A stretch of 39,591 nucleotides of DNA. Origin: Planctomycetota bacterium. Its GTDB lineage: Bacteria; Planctomycetota; Planctomycetia; Gemmatales; Gemmataceae. The first letter of the stretch is position 1. Each line of letters starts with the position of its first letter. Positions 17,405 through 24,176 of this stretch are shown in pieces. The stretch spans positions 1 through 39,591 of the forward strand of contig JACOUH010000026.1 in the NCBI GenBank assembly GCA_016177925.1, given 5' to 3'. The notes under the pieces are model-generated. The model saw only the letters and a list, made by a program, of their open reading frames with translations. It did no database searches and was not told where the DNA came from. A program made the translations under genes and the position numbers.

Positions 17405-17894
17405 CGTCAATAGCCAGGGGCGTCCGCCCAGTTCTTCAGCCCCAACGGGGCGGCCGTCAATAGCCAGGGGCGTGAGCCCCTGGTCTTCAGCCCCAACGGG
17501 GCGGTCGTCAATAGCCAGGGGCGTGAGCCCCTGGTCCGGAACCGTCGCCCGGGAGGGAGCCCCAACGGGGCGACAGTGAGCGTGATGGCGTCCGGGTTCT
17601 GTCGCCCCTTCGGGGCTGAAGACGAAGGCTCCATGCCACCGGACCAGGGGCTCACGCCCCTATTGATGATCGCCCCTTTGGGGCTGAAGACCGAGGCGCC
17701 ATGCCACTGTACCAGGGGCTCACGCCCCTATTGATGATCGCCCCTTTGGGGCTGAAGACGAAGGCTCCATGCCACCGGACCAGGGGCTCACGCCCCTGGC
17801 TATTGACGATCGCCCCTTTGGGGCTGAAGACCGAGGCGCCATGCCACTGTACCAGGGGCTCACGCCCCTATTGATGATCGCCCCTTTGGGGCTG
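17405..17894. repeat. array of palindromic repeat units, inverted at its centre
   Basis: Three units of 50-68 bp run in one direction (17405, 17455 and 17506 starts), then four run in the opposite direction (17601-17670, 17671-17738, 17739-17810, 17811-17878) plus a partial one to 17894. Each unit joins two small hairpins: CAGGGGCTCACGCCCCTG and CGCCCCTTTGGGGC, separated by a GCTGAAGACCGAGGC-like linker. The last four units alternate between two linker variants, so units 4+5 and 6+7 are a duplicated dimer of about 140 bp. The array fills the gap between the PQQ-propeller and B3/4 genes. It carries no unique spacers, so it is not CRISPR. Confidence 0.9.
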
Positions 17895-17914
17895 GGACTT
17901 CGGATACCGACGAC

Positions 17915-18541
17915 ATGCTAAGCGTCGACCCCCATCCGCTCCTGGACTTGCGGGCCTTCGTCACGACCCTGCCGCGCCCGCTCGGCGAGATGGCCTCGCC
18001 GCCGGAATTGCTGGTGCTGCTCGCCCCGGACGCCGAGGCGCCCTTGACCAGCGATGATACCGTCCGCGAGTCGGTGCGGGCGCTCTTGCGGCAAGGCGGC
18101 TTCAAGCCGACCGGACGCAGCAAGCCCGCCTCGGAATACTTGCTGAAAGCGGTCCGGGAAGGGGGACTCGCCTCGATCAACGTGGCAGTCGACGTGTGTA
18201 ACGTGGTGTCGCTGCACAGTGGACTGCCGATCAGTGTGGTCGACCTCGACCGGGCCCGCGCGCCGTTCCGTGTGAGCATCGCGCCGCCGGGGGCCTCATA
18301 CGTCTTCAATGCCTCGGGGCAGACGATCGACCTGAACGGGCTGCTGTGCCTGTTCGACGCCGACGGGCCGTGTGCCAATGCGGTCAAGGATGCCCAGCGC
18401 ACCAAGACAGGACCGGAGTCGCGGCGCATGCTGTCGCTCGTTTGGGGGACGGTCGTCCTGCCGGGCCGCGCCGCGCAAACGGAGACATGGTATCGGGCCT
18501 TGCTCCAGCAGCACGGGGCAAGCACCGAGGCCGTGCTGTGA
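17915..18541 (+). CDS. B3/4-domain protein (PheRS beta-subunit-related)
   Basis: 208 residues, matching the size of stand-alone B3/4 proteins. The domain corresponds to the B3/B4 module of phenylalanyl-tRNA synthetase beta, the editing module in the full enzyme. Key segment: SINVAVDVCNVVSLHSGLP followed by VVDLDRARAPFRV, then LCLFDADGPCANAVKDAQRT. Stand-alone versions are thought to act on mischarged tRNA or another aminoacyl compound, but the substrate here is unknown. ATG 17915 lies 20 nt after the last palindromic repeat, and no good Shine-Dalgarno is visible. It converges with the kinase gene, 8 nt between stop codons. Confidence 0.88.
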   Translation: MLSVDPHPLLDLRAFVTTLPRPLGEMASPPELLVLLAPDAEAPLTSDDTVRESVRALLRQGGFKPTGRSKPASEYLLKAVREGGLASINVAVDVCNVVSLHSGLPISVVDLDRARAPFRVSIAPPGASYVFNASGQTIDLNGLLCLFDADGPCANAVKDAQRTKTGPESRRMLSLVWGTVVLPGRAAQTETWYRALLQQHGASTEAVL

Positions 18542-18549
18542 ACAGTCGG

Positions 18550-19878
18550 TCAGTGGAGGCGGGGCAGGAAAGCGAGGGCAGCCGCGGCACTGGCGGCGGC
18601 CACCAGGACGAGCAGGAGCCACTTCATCCACTCAGGGGAAGTCTCGCCCTCGGGCGTCGCGCCGAGGTCGATGAGCGGTCCGCGGACCTGGGGCGGCATG
18701 ACGGCCGAGGGAGCGATCGGCCAGCCCGGCAGCGAAGGAGGCTGTGCGGGCCCCAGGGCCGGGGCGGGCACCGTCGGCCCCGGCGGCTCAGGCGGCGTCA
18801 GCGCCGGCGACCCAACGACCAGGTCGCGGAATTCGGGGAAGCCACGCAGCGGGTCGAACGGTCCCGTCTTGCTGCGTGCCGCGCGCACGTTGCTGGCGTC
18901 CCCGAGCAGCCCTTCCTTGAGGGAGCGACGGATAGCAGACCGGGTCCCCTTGACCGTGTGGGTCACGCCCTCGTCGTCGCGATAAACAAGATACCACAGC
19001 TCACTGATAGGGGCACTGCTGTCGGTGGTCGGCACGCGGCGCGTGCTGTGGCCGGTGAGGTCCTCGACGAACTCGCGGCACGACAGAGGACGGTTGTCCC
19101 GGTCCGGGCTCATGGCCCGCAGGATGGCCCACTCCGTGCGCTCGGGCAAGTCCGGCACGATCTTCCGCGGGGGCGTCAGGTCGTTGTTGATCTTCTTCAT
19201 CCAGGCGTCGAGCGGGCCGTTGGAACGGAACGGCAGTTCGCCCGTCACCATCATGTACAGGGTCGCGCCCAGCGAGTAGATGTCGCAGCGCGGGTCGACG
19301 CCCTTGGCGTCGCGGAACTGCTCCGGCGCCATGAAGTGCGGCGTGCCCAGGCCGCGCCCTGTTTTGGTCAGGTTCAGCTCGGCGTCCCCCGTCTTGACCA
19401 GCCCCAGGTCGGCCAGCTTGGCGGTGCCGTCGGGCATCACGAGGATATTGTCCGGCTTGACATCACGGTGGATCAGGTTCTGCTTATGCGCGCGGTGCAG
19501 CCCCTGCGCCACCTGCACGATGATGCGGATCGCCTCGTGGTGCGGCATCCGCCCCTCGCGCTCGAGGCGCGCTCCCAGGGACTCGCCCTCGATGTACTCC
19601 ATGACCAGGTAGGGCATGTTGCCGAGGTTGCCGAAGTCCAGGCCGCGGACGATATTGGGATGGTCGAGCTGGCTGGCCGCGCGGAACTCCTGCTCGAAGC
19701 GACGCAAGAGCACGGAGTTGTTGGCCAGGTGCCGGGGCATCACCTTGATGGCGACGATCTGTCCCGTCTCGCGGTGGCGCCCCTTGTAGATCGAGCCCAT
19801 GCCACCCTCGGCGATCTTCTCGACCAGGTCGTAGCTGCCGACGGCGGTCAGGGGCGGGTTCGATGTCTCGGGCGTCAT
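18550..19878 (-). CDS. Ser/Thr protein kinase with C-terminal membrane anchor
   Basis: 442 residues from ATG 19878, which has GGAG 9 nt upstream; a TTG at 19893 is an alternative but has no ribosome site. Kinase domain about 14-280: AEGGMGSIY loop, Lys45 in IVAIKVM, HRDVKPDN with catalytic Asp139, DLG at 157-159, MAPEQF and DIYSLGATLYMMVTGELPF. After it comes a small domain (about 295-360; ELWYLVYRDDEGVTHTVKG), GYF-like in its W-Y start though I am not certain of the family, then a Pro-rich stretch and one transmembrane helix at the extreme C-terminus (LLLVLVAAASAAAALAFL). This tail-anchored design differs from the kinase at 8571. Substrates unknown. Confidence 0.94.
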   Translation of the reverse strand: MTPETSNPPLTAVGSYDLVEKIAEGGMGSIYKGRHRETGQIVAIKVMPRHLANNSVLLRRFEQEFRAASQLDHPNIVRGLDFGNLGNMPYLVMEYIEGESLGARLEREGRMPHHEAIRIIVQVAQGLHRAHKQNLIHRDVKPDNILVMPDGTAKLADLGLVKTGDAELNLTKTGRGLGTPHFMAPEQFRDAKGVDPRCDIYSLGATLYMMVTGELPFRSNGPLDAWMKKINNDLTPPRKIVPDLPERTEWAILRAMSPDRDNRPLSCREFVEDLTGHSTRRVPTTDSSAPISELWYLVYRDDEGVTHTVKGTRSAIRRSLKEGLLGDASNVRAARSKTGPFDPLRGFPEFRDLVVGSPALTPPEPPGPTVPAPALGPAQPPSLPGWPIAPSAVMPPQVRGPLIDLGATPEGETSPEWMKWLLLVLVAAASAAAALAFLPRLH

Positions 19879-20671
19879 CGCCGAAGTCTCCAACCAGGGT
19901 TCTGACGCCCCCCGGCGTCGCCGGCTCTGCCCGCCGGAAGGAAGGACGGACGGTGAACGATCGGGCTCACGTTTTTATTCTACCTTAGCGTCCGAGGAAA
20001 TGCCTGCGAAAAAAACGATCGGGCAACCGGGGGTCCTCTTTCGACCCTCTCTCCCGAAAACGTTGGATGTGCTCCCCTTTACGGGTCCCCGTGCGCGATG
20101 CGTTCGCGCCCGCAACCGCCCGCGTTGTTAACCTGCCTGAACAGTGAATGTAAATCCTGTAAACGTTTTGACGCTGATGGGGTCGACGGGTGTGCCACCT
20201 GGAGGAATACGCAAGCCGCACCGAACGGTTCTCCCTTCGTCTCGGCCAGCGAGCAACTCCTTGCGGGTGTGAGGATTACTGCGAGACAAGCGGCAGGAAC
20301 TCGCGGACCTCTCGCGGAGGGGAGGTCTACCGGGGAGGGGACTGAGGACTTTTCACCGAGTGAGGCACAAGAAGTGCGAAGTGTAAGGAAAACGCTAAAA
20401 ACGTTGGAACCAAAACCGCAAGGTTTCCGTCAAAAAGGTGATTTGCTGTCGCATGAGAGTGAGCGAGGAAAAGGTCCATCCTCCGTTCGGTGTGATGGGC
20501 AGGAGGAGATTGCTCGTTCTGGGAAAGAACCAGCAGCACAAGCGTCCCCGCACAGGAAGCATGGGGAGATGACCGTCAGAACCTTGTTCCTGCTTCTTTC
20601 TCCTTGAGGATCATCGTGACGATCCCCTGGAAAAAGGAGGAGGATTTGCCCCTTGGGAGGGTGTCCTACCC
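19879..20671. other. long intergenic region without a supported gene
   Basis: 793 bases between the divergently oriented kinase and PEP-CTERM genes. Open frames at 19985-20221 (minus) and 20098-20607 (plus) lack family features, good starts or coding character. The stretch from about 20380 to 20480 is more AT-rich than the neighbours. It presumably holds the promoters of both genes, but I see no clear hexamer pair. An AAGGAGGAGG run at 20636-20643 precedes a possible short upstream frame. Confidence 0.6.
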
Positions 20672-21421
20672 GTGCGCTTCGACAACTGTCTTGGAACGTG
20701 GCGAGGAAGAGGCGCCTGCCTGATGCTGGCGGCTGTGGTTCTGCTCGGGCTGTCGGCCCCCGCGCAGGGGGACGTCATCTTTACGCTGGGCAATAACCCC
20801 CAGCCCGATGAGGAGAACATCCTGCTCAACTCCGGCGCCACCGGAACAACCGTCCTGGGGACGACTCAGACAAGCAATCTCACCGTCAGTTTCTCGTCCA
20901 CGACCGACACCTTGACGGAGCCCTCGGGCGGGCAGGCCCGGGTCGAATCGACAGACGGGGCGGTCAACAACATCACGATTAGTATAGCGAACGGTTCCTA
21001 CACGGACCTGATCCTCAACCCCTTCAAAGGCAATGCAATCGACGAAGGTCCGGCGACGGTGACGGTGGTTGCCAACGACGGGACCTTCACGTTCAACTAC
21101 CCCAGCCCTGGCCTCAACAATGGGAACAATTTCCTCACCATCACTACCTCGGGCGGGGAAACAATCCTCAGCACCACGATCGATTCGACGAACGGATTCA
21201 ATGACCTGAGGCAGCCCCGCATTTCGGGTGCTGCCCTGAATGGCACGACGACAGGCGGTAACACGACTGGTGGCAACACGACTGGTGGCAACACGACCGG
21301 CGGCCAAGAGGTCGTCCCGGAACCGACCTCCTTGTTGCTCTGGGCCGCGCTTGGTTTGGGGCTGGCGGGATACGGTATCCGTCGGCAACGGCGAACCGAG
21401 CCCACAGCCCACGGCGTGTGA
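20672..21421 (+). CDS. PEP-CTERM sorting-domain protein
   Basis: 249 residues. GTG 20672 is chosen because GGGAGG lies 11 nt upstream and the extra 17 residues supply the positively charged n-region of the signal peptide (MRFDNCLGTWRGRG, then hydrophobic LMLAAVVLLGLSA). An alternative ATG at 20723 would start inside the hydrophobic part. The mature domain is Thr/Asn/Gly-rich and beta-like. Residues about 192-211 are a low-complexity (T/N)TTGG run. The C-terminus is a typical PEP-CTERM signal: VVPEPTSLLLWAALGLGL, then a basic RRQRR cluster. Such proteins are recognised by an exosortase, cleaved after export and often tied to exopolysaccharide. No exosortase gene is in the window. Confidence 0.92.
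   Translation: MRFDNCLGTWRGRGACLMLAAVVLLGLSAPAQGDVIFTLGNNPQPDEENILLNSGATGTTVLGTTQTSNLTVSFSSTTDTLTEPSGGQARVESTDGAVNNITISIANGSYTDLILNPFKGNAIDEGPATVTVVANDGTFTFNYPSPGLNNGNNFLTITTSGGETILSTTIDSTNGFNDLRQPRISGAALNGTTTGGNTTGGNTTGGNTTGGQEVVPEPTSLLLWAALGLGLAGYGIRRQRRTEPTAHGV
21245..21304 (+). repeat. 15-bp tandem repeat inside the PEP-CTERM gene
   Basis: Four in-frame copies of a 15-bp unit (last three AACACGACTGGTGGC-like, the first degenerate) encode the linker just before the PEP-CTERM signal. Length may vary between strains by slippage. Confidence 0.85.
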
Positions 21422-21526
21422 CTCGCTTTCTCGTCACTGGTCAGGGCGAGTCCGGTGGGCAACCATCGGGCTCGCCCTTTGGCTTTCCCAGGGACTCGGT
21501 TCCCAGAAGGAGGATGCCCGGACCGC

Positions 21527-23083
21527 ATGGAAACCGGCGCGCCGGAGACAGCGACGGGGACGTGCGCAGTCGCCAGCGCCCGGGCAGCTCCCCCAGGCCT
21601 CCGCCTCCGGGAACGCTGCCTCGGGCTGCTCAGCCTCGACCTGCGCTCCCTGGCCGTCTTCCGCATCGGGCTGGGGCTGCTCCTCCTCTCGGACCTGAGC
21701 GTTCGGGCCAGTGACCTGGTTGCCCACTACACGGACGCGGGAGTCCTGCCCCGCGCCGACGTCCCGGCGTCTTTCGCCTCCTCCGTCTATTTGCTGCACG
21801 GGTCTTGGTGGTTTCAGGTGGGCCTCTTCGGCGTGGCGGCCCTGTTTGCGCTGGCCTTGCTCGTGGGCTTGCACACCCGCCTGGCGACATTCGTGTCTTG
21901 CTTCCTGCTGGTCTCCCTGCACGCCCGCAACCCGGTCGTCCTCGACGGCGGCGACGTACTGCTACGACTGCTGCTCTTCTGGGGCATCTTCTTGCCGCTG
22001 GGCGCGTGCTTCTCCCTCGACCGGGCTCGCTCCCGGGGCCCTGCGCCGGGGCCGCGCGTCGTCTCGGTCGCCACGGCCGCCCTTCTTTTTCAGGTCTGTT
22101 TCGTCTACTGGTTCTCCGTCCTCCTGAAGTCGGACCCGATCTGGCGCAGCGAGGGCACGGCCCTTTATTACGCCCTGAACGTCGACCAGTTCGTGACCCC
22201 GCTCGGGAGGCGCTTGCTGGACTATCCCGACCTGCTGCGTCTACTTACCTTCGGGACGCTCGCCTTGGAAGCCGCCGGCCCCGCCCTCCTGTTCCTGCCG
22301 GTTTGCAGCGGGCCGGTGCGAACCCTCGTCGTCTTCATCTTCGTGCTGTTCCACGTCCTCGGCCTGGGCCTGGTCCTCGAGCTCGGGCACTTCCCCTACA
22401 GCTGCGCCGTCACCTGGCTGGCCCTGCTCCCCACCTGGTTCTGGGACCGGCTCCGCCACCGGGTGCGCCCGGGCAGGCCACCCCCCCCGGCCGCAGAATC
22501 CGGGGCCGCGCCCACGGCCCGGGAAGCGAAGCTCCCTGTTACGACCCCCGGCTGGATGAATGCCCTCGCGGGGTTCTTCCTGGCGTACGTCTTCCTGTGG
22601 AACGTCCGGACGCTCGACTTCGATCGCTTCCAAACGGTCTTCCCCCAACGGCTCAACTGGATCGGGGAAGGCTTCGGGCTGGGCCAGAAGTGGGACATGT
22701 TCGCGCCCTACCCTCTCATGGAGGACGGCTGGTACGTCGTCGTCGGCACGCTCGAGGACGGCCGGCAGGTCGACCTGTTCCAGGGCGGCCGGCCGGTCCA
22801 CTGGGCCAAGCCGGAGCTGGTGTCGGCCACGTACAAGAACACCCGCTGGCGGAAGTACCTGACGAACCTGTGGCAGAAGGATTACACCGCCCACCGCCTG
22901 CTCTATGCGCGCTACCTCTGCCGGGACTGGAACTCCCGGCACGGCGGGGGCGAGCGCGTGGTGCGCGTCGAGGTCTATTTCATGCTCGAGGTCACGCGAC
23001 CGAATTACGAATCCCCAACGATCCGCAAAGTCTTGCTCTGCGAGTTCCCCTGCTCTCCGTCCGGCTCCGGCGAACAACCTTGA
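21527..23083 (+). CDS. multi-pass membrane protein, HTTM/vitamin K gamma-carboxylase-like
   Basis: 518 residues from ATG 21527. An AAGGAGG site is 13 nt upstream, rather far, but no closer in-frame start exists. About eight hydrophobic segments span residues 30-340, and one more is at about 350-370. The FRIGLGLLLLSDLSVRASDL start, HYTDAGVLPR, the LLRLLLFWGIFLPLGACFSL segment and the FVYWFSVLLKSDPIWRSEGT motif are what I associate with the HTTM family, which includes vitamin K-dependent gamma-carboxylases and the SdpB immunity-type proteins. The C-terminal region has a GQKWDMFAPYPLMEDGWYVV motif often seen in planctomycete members. It follows the PEP-CTERM gene by about 105 nt; a functional link is possible but unproven. 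Confidence 0.83.
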   Translation: METGAPETATGTCAVASARAAPPGLRLRERCLGLLSLDLRSLAVFRIGLGLLLLSDLSVRASDLVAHYTDAGVLPRADVPASFASSVYLLHGSWWFQVGLFGVAALFALALLVGLHTRLATFVSCFLLVSLHARNPVVLDGGDVLLRLLLFWGIFLPLGACFSLDRARSRGPAPGPRVVSVATAALLFQVCFVYWFSVLLKSDPIWRSEGTALYYALNVDQFVTPLGRRLLDYPDLLRLLTFGTLALEAAGPALLFLPVCSGPVRTLVVFIFVLFHVLGLGLVLELGHFPYSCAVTWLALLPTWFWDRLRHRVRPGRPPPPAAESGAAPTAREAKLPVTTPGWMNALAGFFLAYVFLWNVRTLDFDRFQTVFPQRLNWIGEGFGLGQKWDMFAPYPLMEDGWYVVVGTLEDGRQVDLFQGGRPVHWAKPELVSATYKNTRWRKYLTNLWQKDYTAHRLLYARYLCRDWNSRHGGGERVVRVEVYFMLEVTRPNYESPTIRKVLLCEFPCSPSGSGEQP

Positions 23084-23105
23084 CGCAACAGACGGAAGGT
23101 TGTTC
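23072..23105. terminator. candidate bidirectional hairpin at the HTTM stop codon
   Basis: GAACAACCTT (23072-23081) and AAGGTTGTTC (23096-23105) form a perfect 10-bp stem with a 14-nt loop. It straddles the HTTM stop codon and sits between two convergent genes. No T-run follows on either strand, so this is a weak call. Confidence 0.4.
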
Positions 23106-23112
23106 CGGACCA

Positions 23113-23619
23113 TCAGTTCAACGCCAACTCATACTTCTCTTCGATCACGTCCTGACCCCACCTCCTGCCCGGCTGCTCCTCCACCTTCCGAAACCCGGCC
23201 GAGCGATACAGGTGGGCGGCGACGGCCAGGGCGCTCACCGTCCAGAGAAGAATGGAGTGGTAGCCGCAACTGCGCGAGAAGATGATCGCTTCCTGGAGCA
23301 GTCGCTTGCCGAGTGCTGCTCCTCGGGCAGCTGGGTCGACCAGAAACCAGCGCAGCTGGGCTGTCTCCGGCGAAGCCGCGACGATCGCGATGCATCCGAC
23401 CAGCCTGCCATCCTGCTCGGCGATCCAGAGCCGCTCGCGATCGGACGCAGAGCGGACGAATTCGGCGAGCGGGCCGGCAACGTAGGCCTCGAAGGTCGCG
23501 TCGAAGCCGTATTCCCGGGCGTAGAGAGTGCCGTGCAGAGAGACGATCGAGCCCAGGTCGCCCGGCCGCAGGCTCGTCCGCAGCGTGATCAGTCCCTGGG
23601 CGGCGCCAGTCGGCTGCAT
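23113..23619 (-). CDS. GNAT family N-acetyltransferase
   Basis: 168 residues. The ATG at 23619 (MQPTGAAQGLITLRTS) has GGGAG 8 nt upstream, better than the in-frame extension that would start at 23706. The fold is recognised from LWIAEQDGRLVGCIAIV (beta strand 4 region), LRWFLVDPAARGAALGKRLL (acetyl-CoA binding loop, RGAALG in place of the usual Q/RxxGxG/A), and the C-terminal LYRSAGFRKVEE. It transfers an acetyl group from acetyl-CoA to an amine; the acceptor is not predictable. A short GNAT like this is not the same as the GNAT/C39 fusions some bacteria have, and it is far from the C39-like gene here. Confidence 0.88.
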   Translation of the reverse strand: MQPTGAAQGLITLRTSLRPGDLGSIVSLHGTLYAREYGFDATFEAYVAGPLAEFVRSASDRERLWIAEQDGRLVGCIAIVAASPETAQLRWFLVDPAARGAALGKRLLQEAIIFSRSCGYHSILLWTVSALAVAAHLYRSAGFRKVEEQPGRRWGQDVIEEKYELALN

Positions 23620-23828
23620 GGTAACACTCCCTCGGCGGGGTTGCCGCTGCTGCTTACGCCGACTTCGTGCCGTTGACGGCATTGTCGGCGACGTCGGGCA
23701 GCGCAACGTCGCTGAGGGCTGTATAGCGGAGTCTCAGTCTCGGAGCAAGCGCCGACATCGCTGTTGGCATTGTCTCCGAGACGACGGATGGCCATACTCA
23801 GCCTGTGAGAACCTTACGTTTCCCGCGG

Positions 23829-24176
23829 GTGCTCGAGGCCCTCGTAGGACTGTTCTCTTCGTCTTTCGGCACTGCGTCGAGGCAATCCGCAAAGGGGTGC
23901 TCATCCAGCGCGAGAGCAAGAAGGACAAAGAGTTCCACTTCCAGAACTGGTTCAAAGGGAGGCTCACGGAGTCAGGATTCCACTTCGACGCCGGAGGGAG
24001 AAACGCGTACCCGGATTTCAGCATGGTCAAATTCACAGACGGCTACGAACTGAAGGGACTCGCCTACCCCGGACGCCTGGCGCCTGGAAGGGGCGCTGGC
24101 CACACCGGTTTCCATGCGGGCGATCCAAGACATTTCACTCGAAGCCGAAGTTGAAGATGAAGATGCGGAAGACTGA
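23829..24176 (+). pseudogene. decayed PD-(D/E)XK restriction endonuclease remnant
   Basis: Three pieces of one gene remain. A possible N-terminus (GTG 23829, VLEALVGLFSS) is in one frame. A well-conserved stretch (about 23867-24076) is in another frame and has EFHFQNWFKGRLTES, a YPDFSMVKFTDGYELKG block that fits a PD-X10-ELK nuclease active site, and AYPGR. The last piece returns to the first frame, giving the acidic end EAEVEDEDAED and a TGA at 24174. The join at about 24077-24086 is therefore a deletion of most of the gene: roughly 110 residues are left of a protein I would expect to be several times longer. The remnant's end overlaps the methyltransferase start, as in an intact restriction-modification operon. 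Without a homologue alignment the N-terminal piece is uncertain. Confidence 0.65.

Noticed and set aside
17407..17655. 82-codon open frame on the minus strand inside the repeat array
   Set aside because: It is a translation of the palindromic repeats.
17405..17894. CRISPR-like array
   Set aside because: The repeats contain hairpins, differ in length and orientation, and have no unique spacers; no cas genes nearby.
18346..19905. 519-codon open frame on the plus strand
   Set aside because: Antisense to the second Ser/Thr kinase, whose motifs are complete.
19985..20221. 78-codon open frame on the minus strand
   Set aside because: Basic, Arg-rich sequence with no start signal or family resemblance.
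20098..20607. 169-codon open frame in the intergenic region
   Set aside because: No ribosome site, no family features, and unlike neighbours in codon character.
21805..23676. 623-codon open frame on the plus strand
   Set aside because: Out of frame with the HTTM-like gene and without any recognisable features; Arg/Pro-rich shadow.
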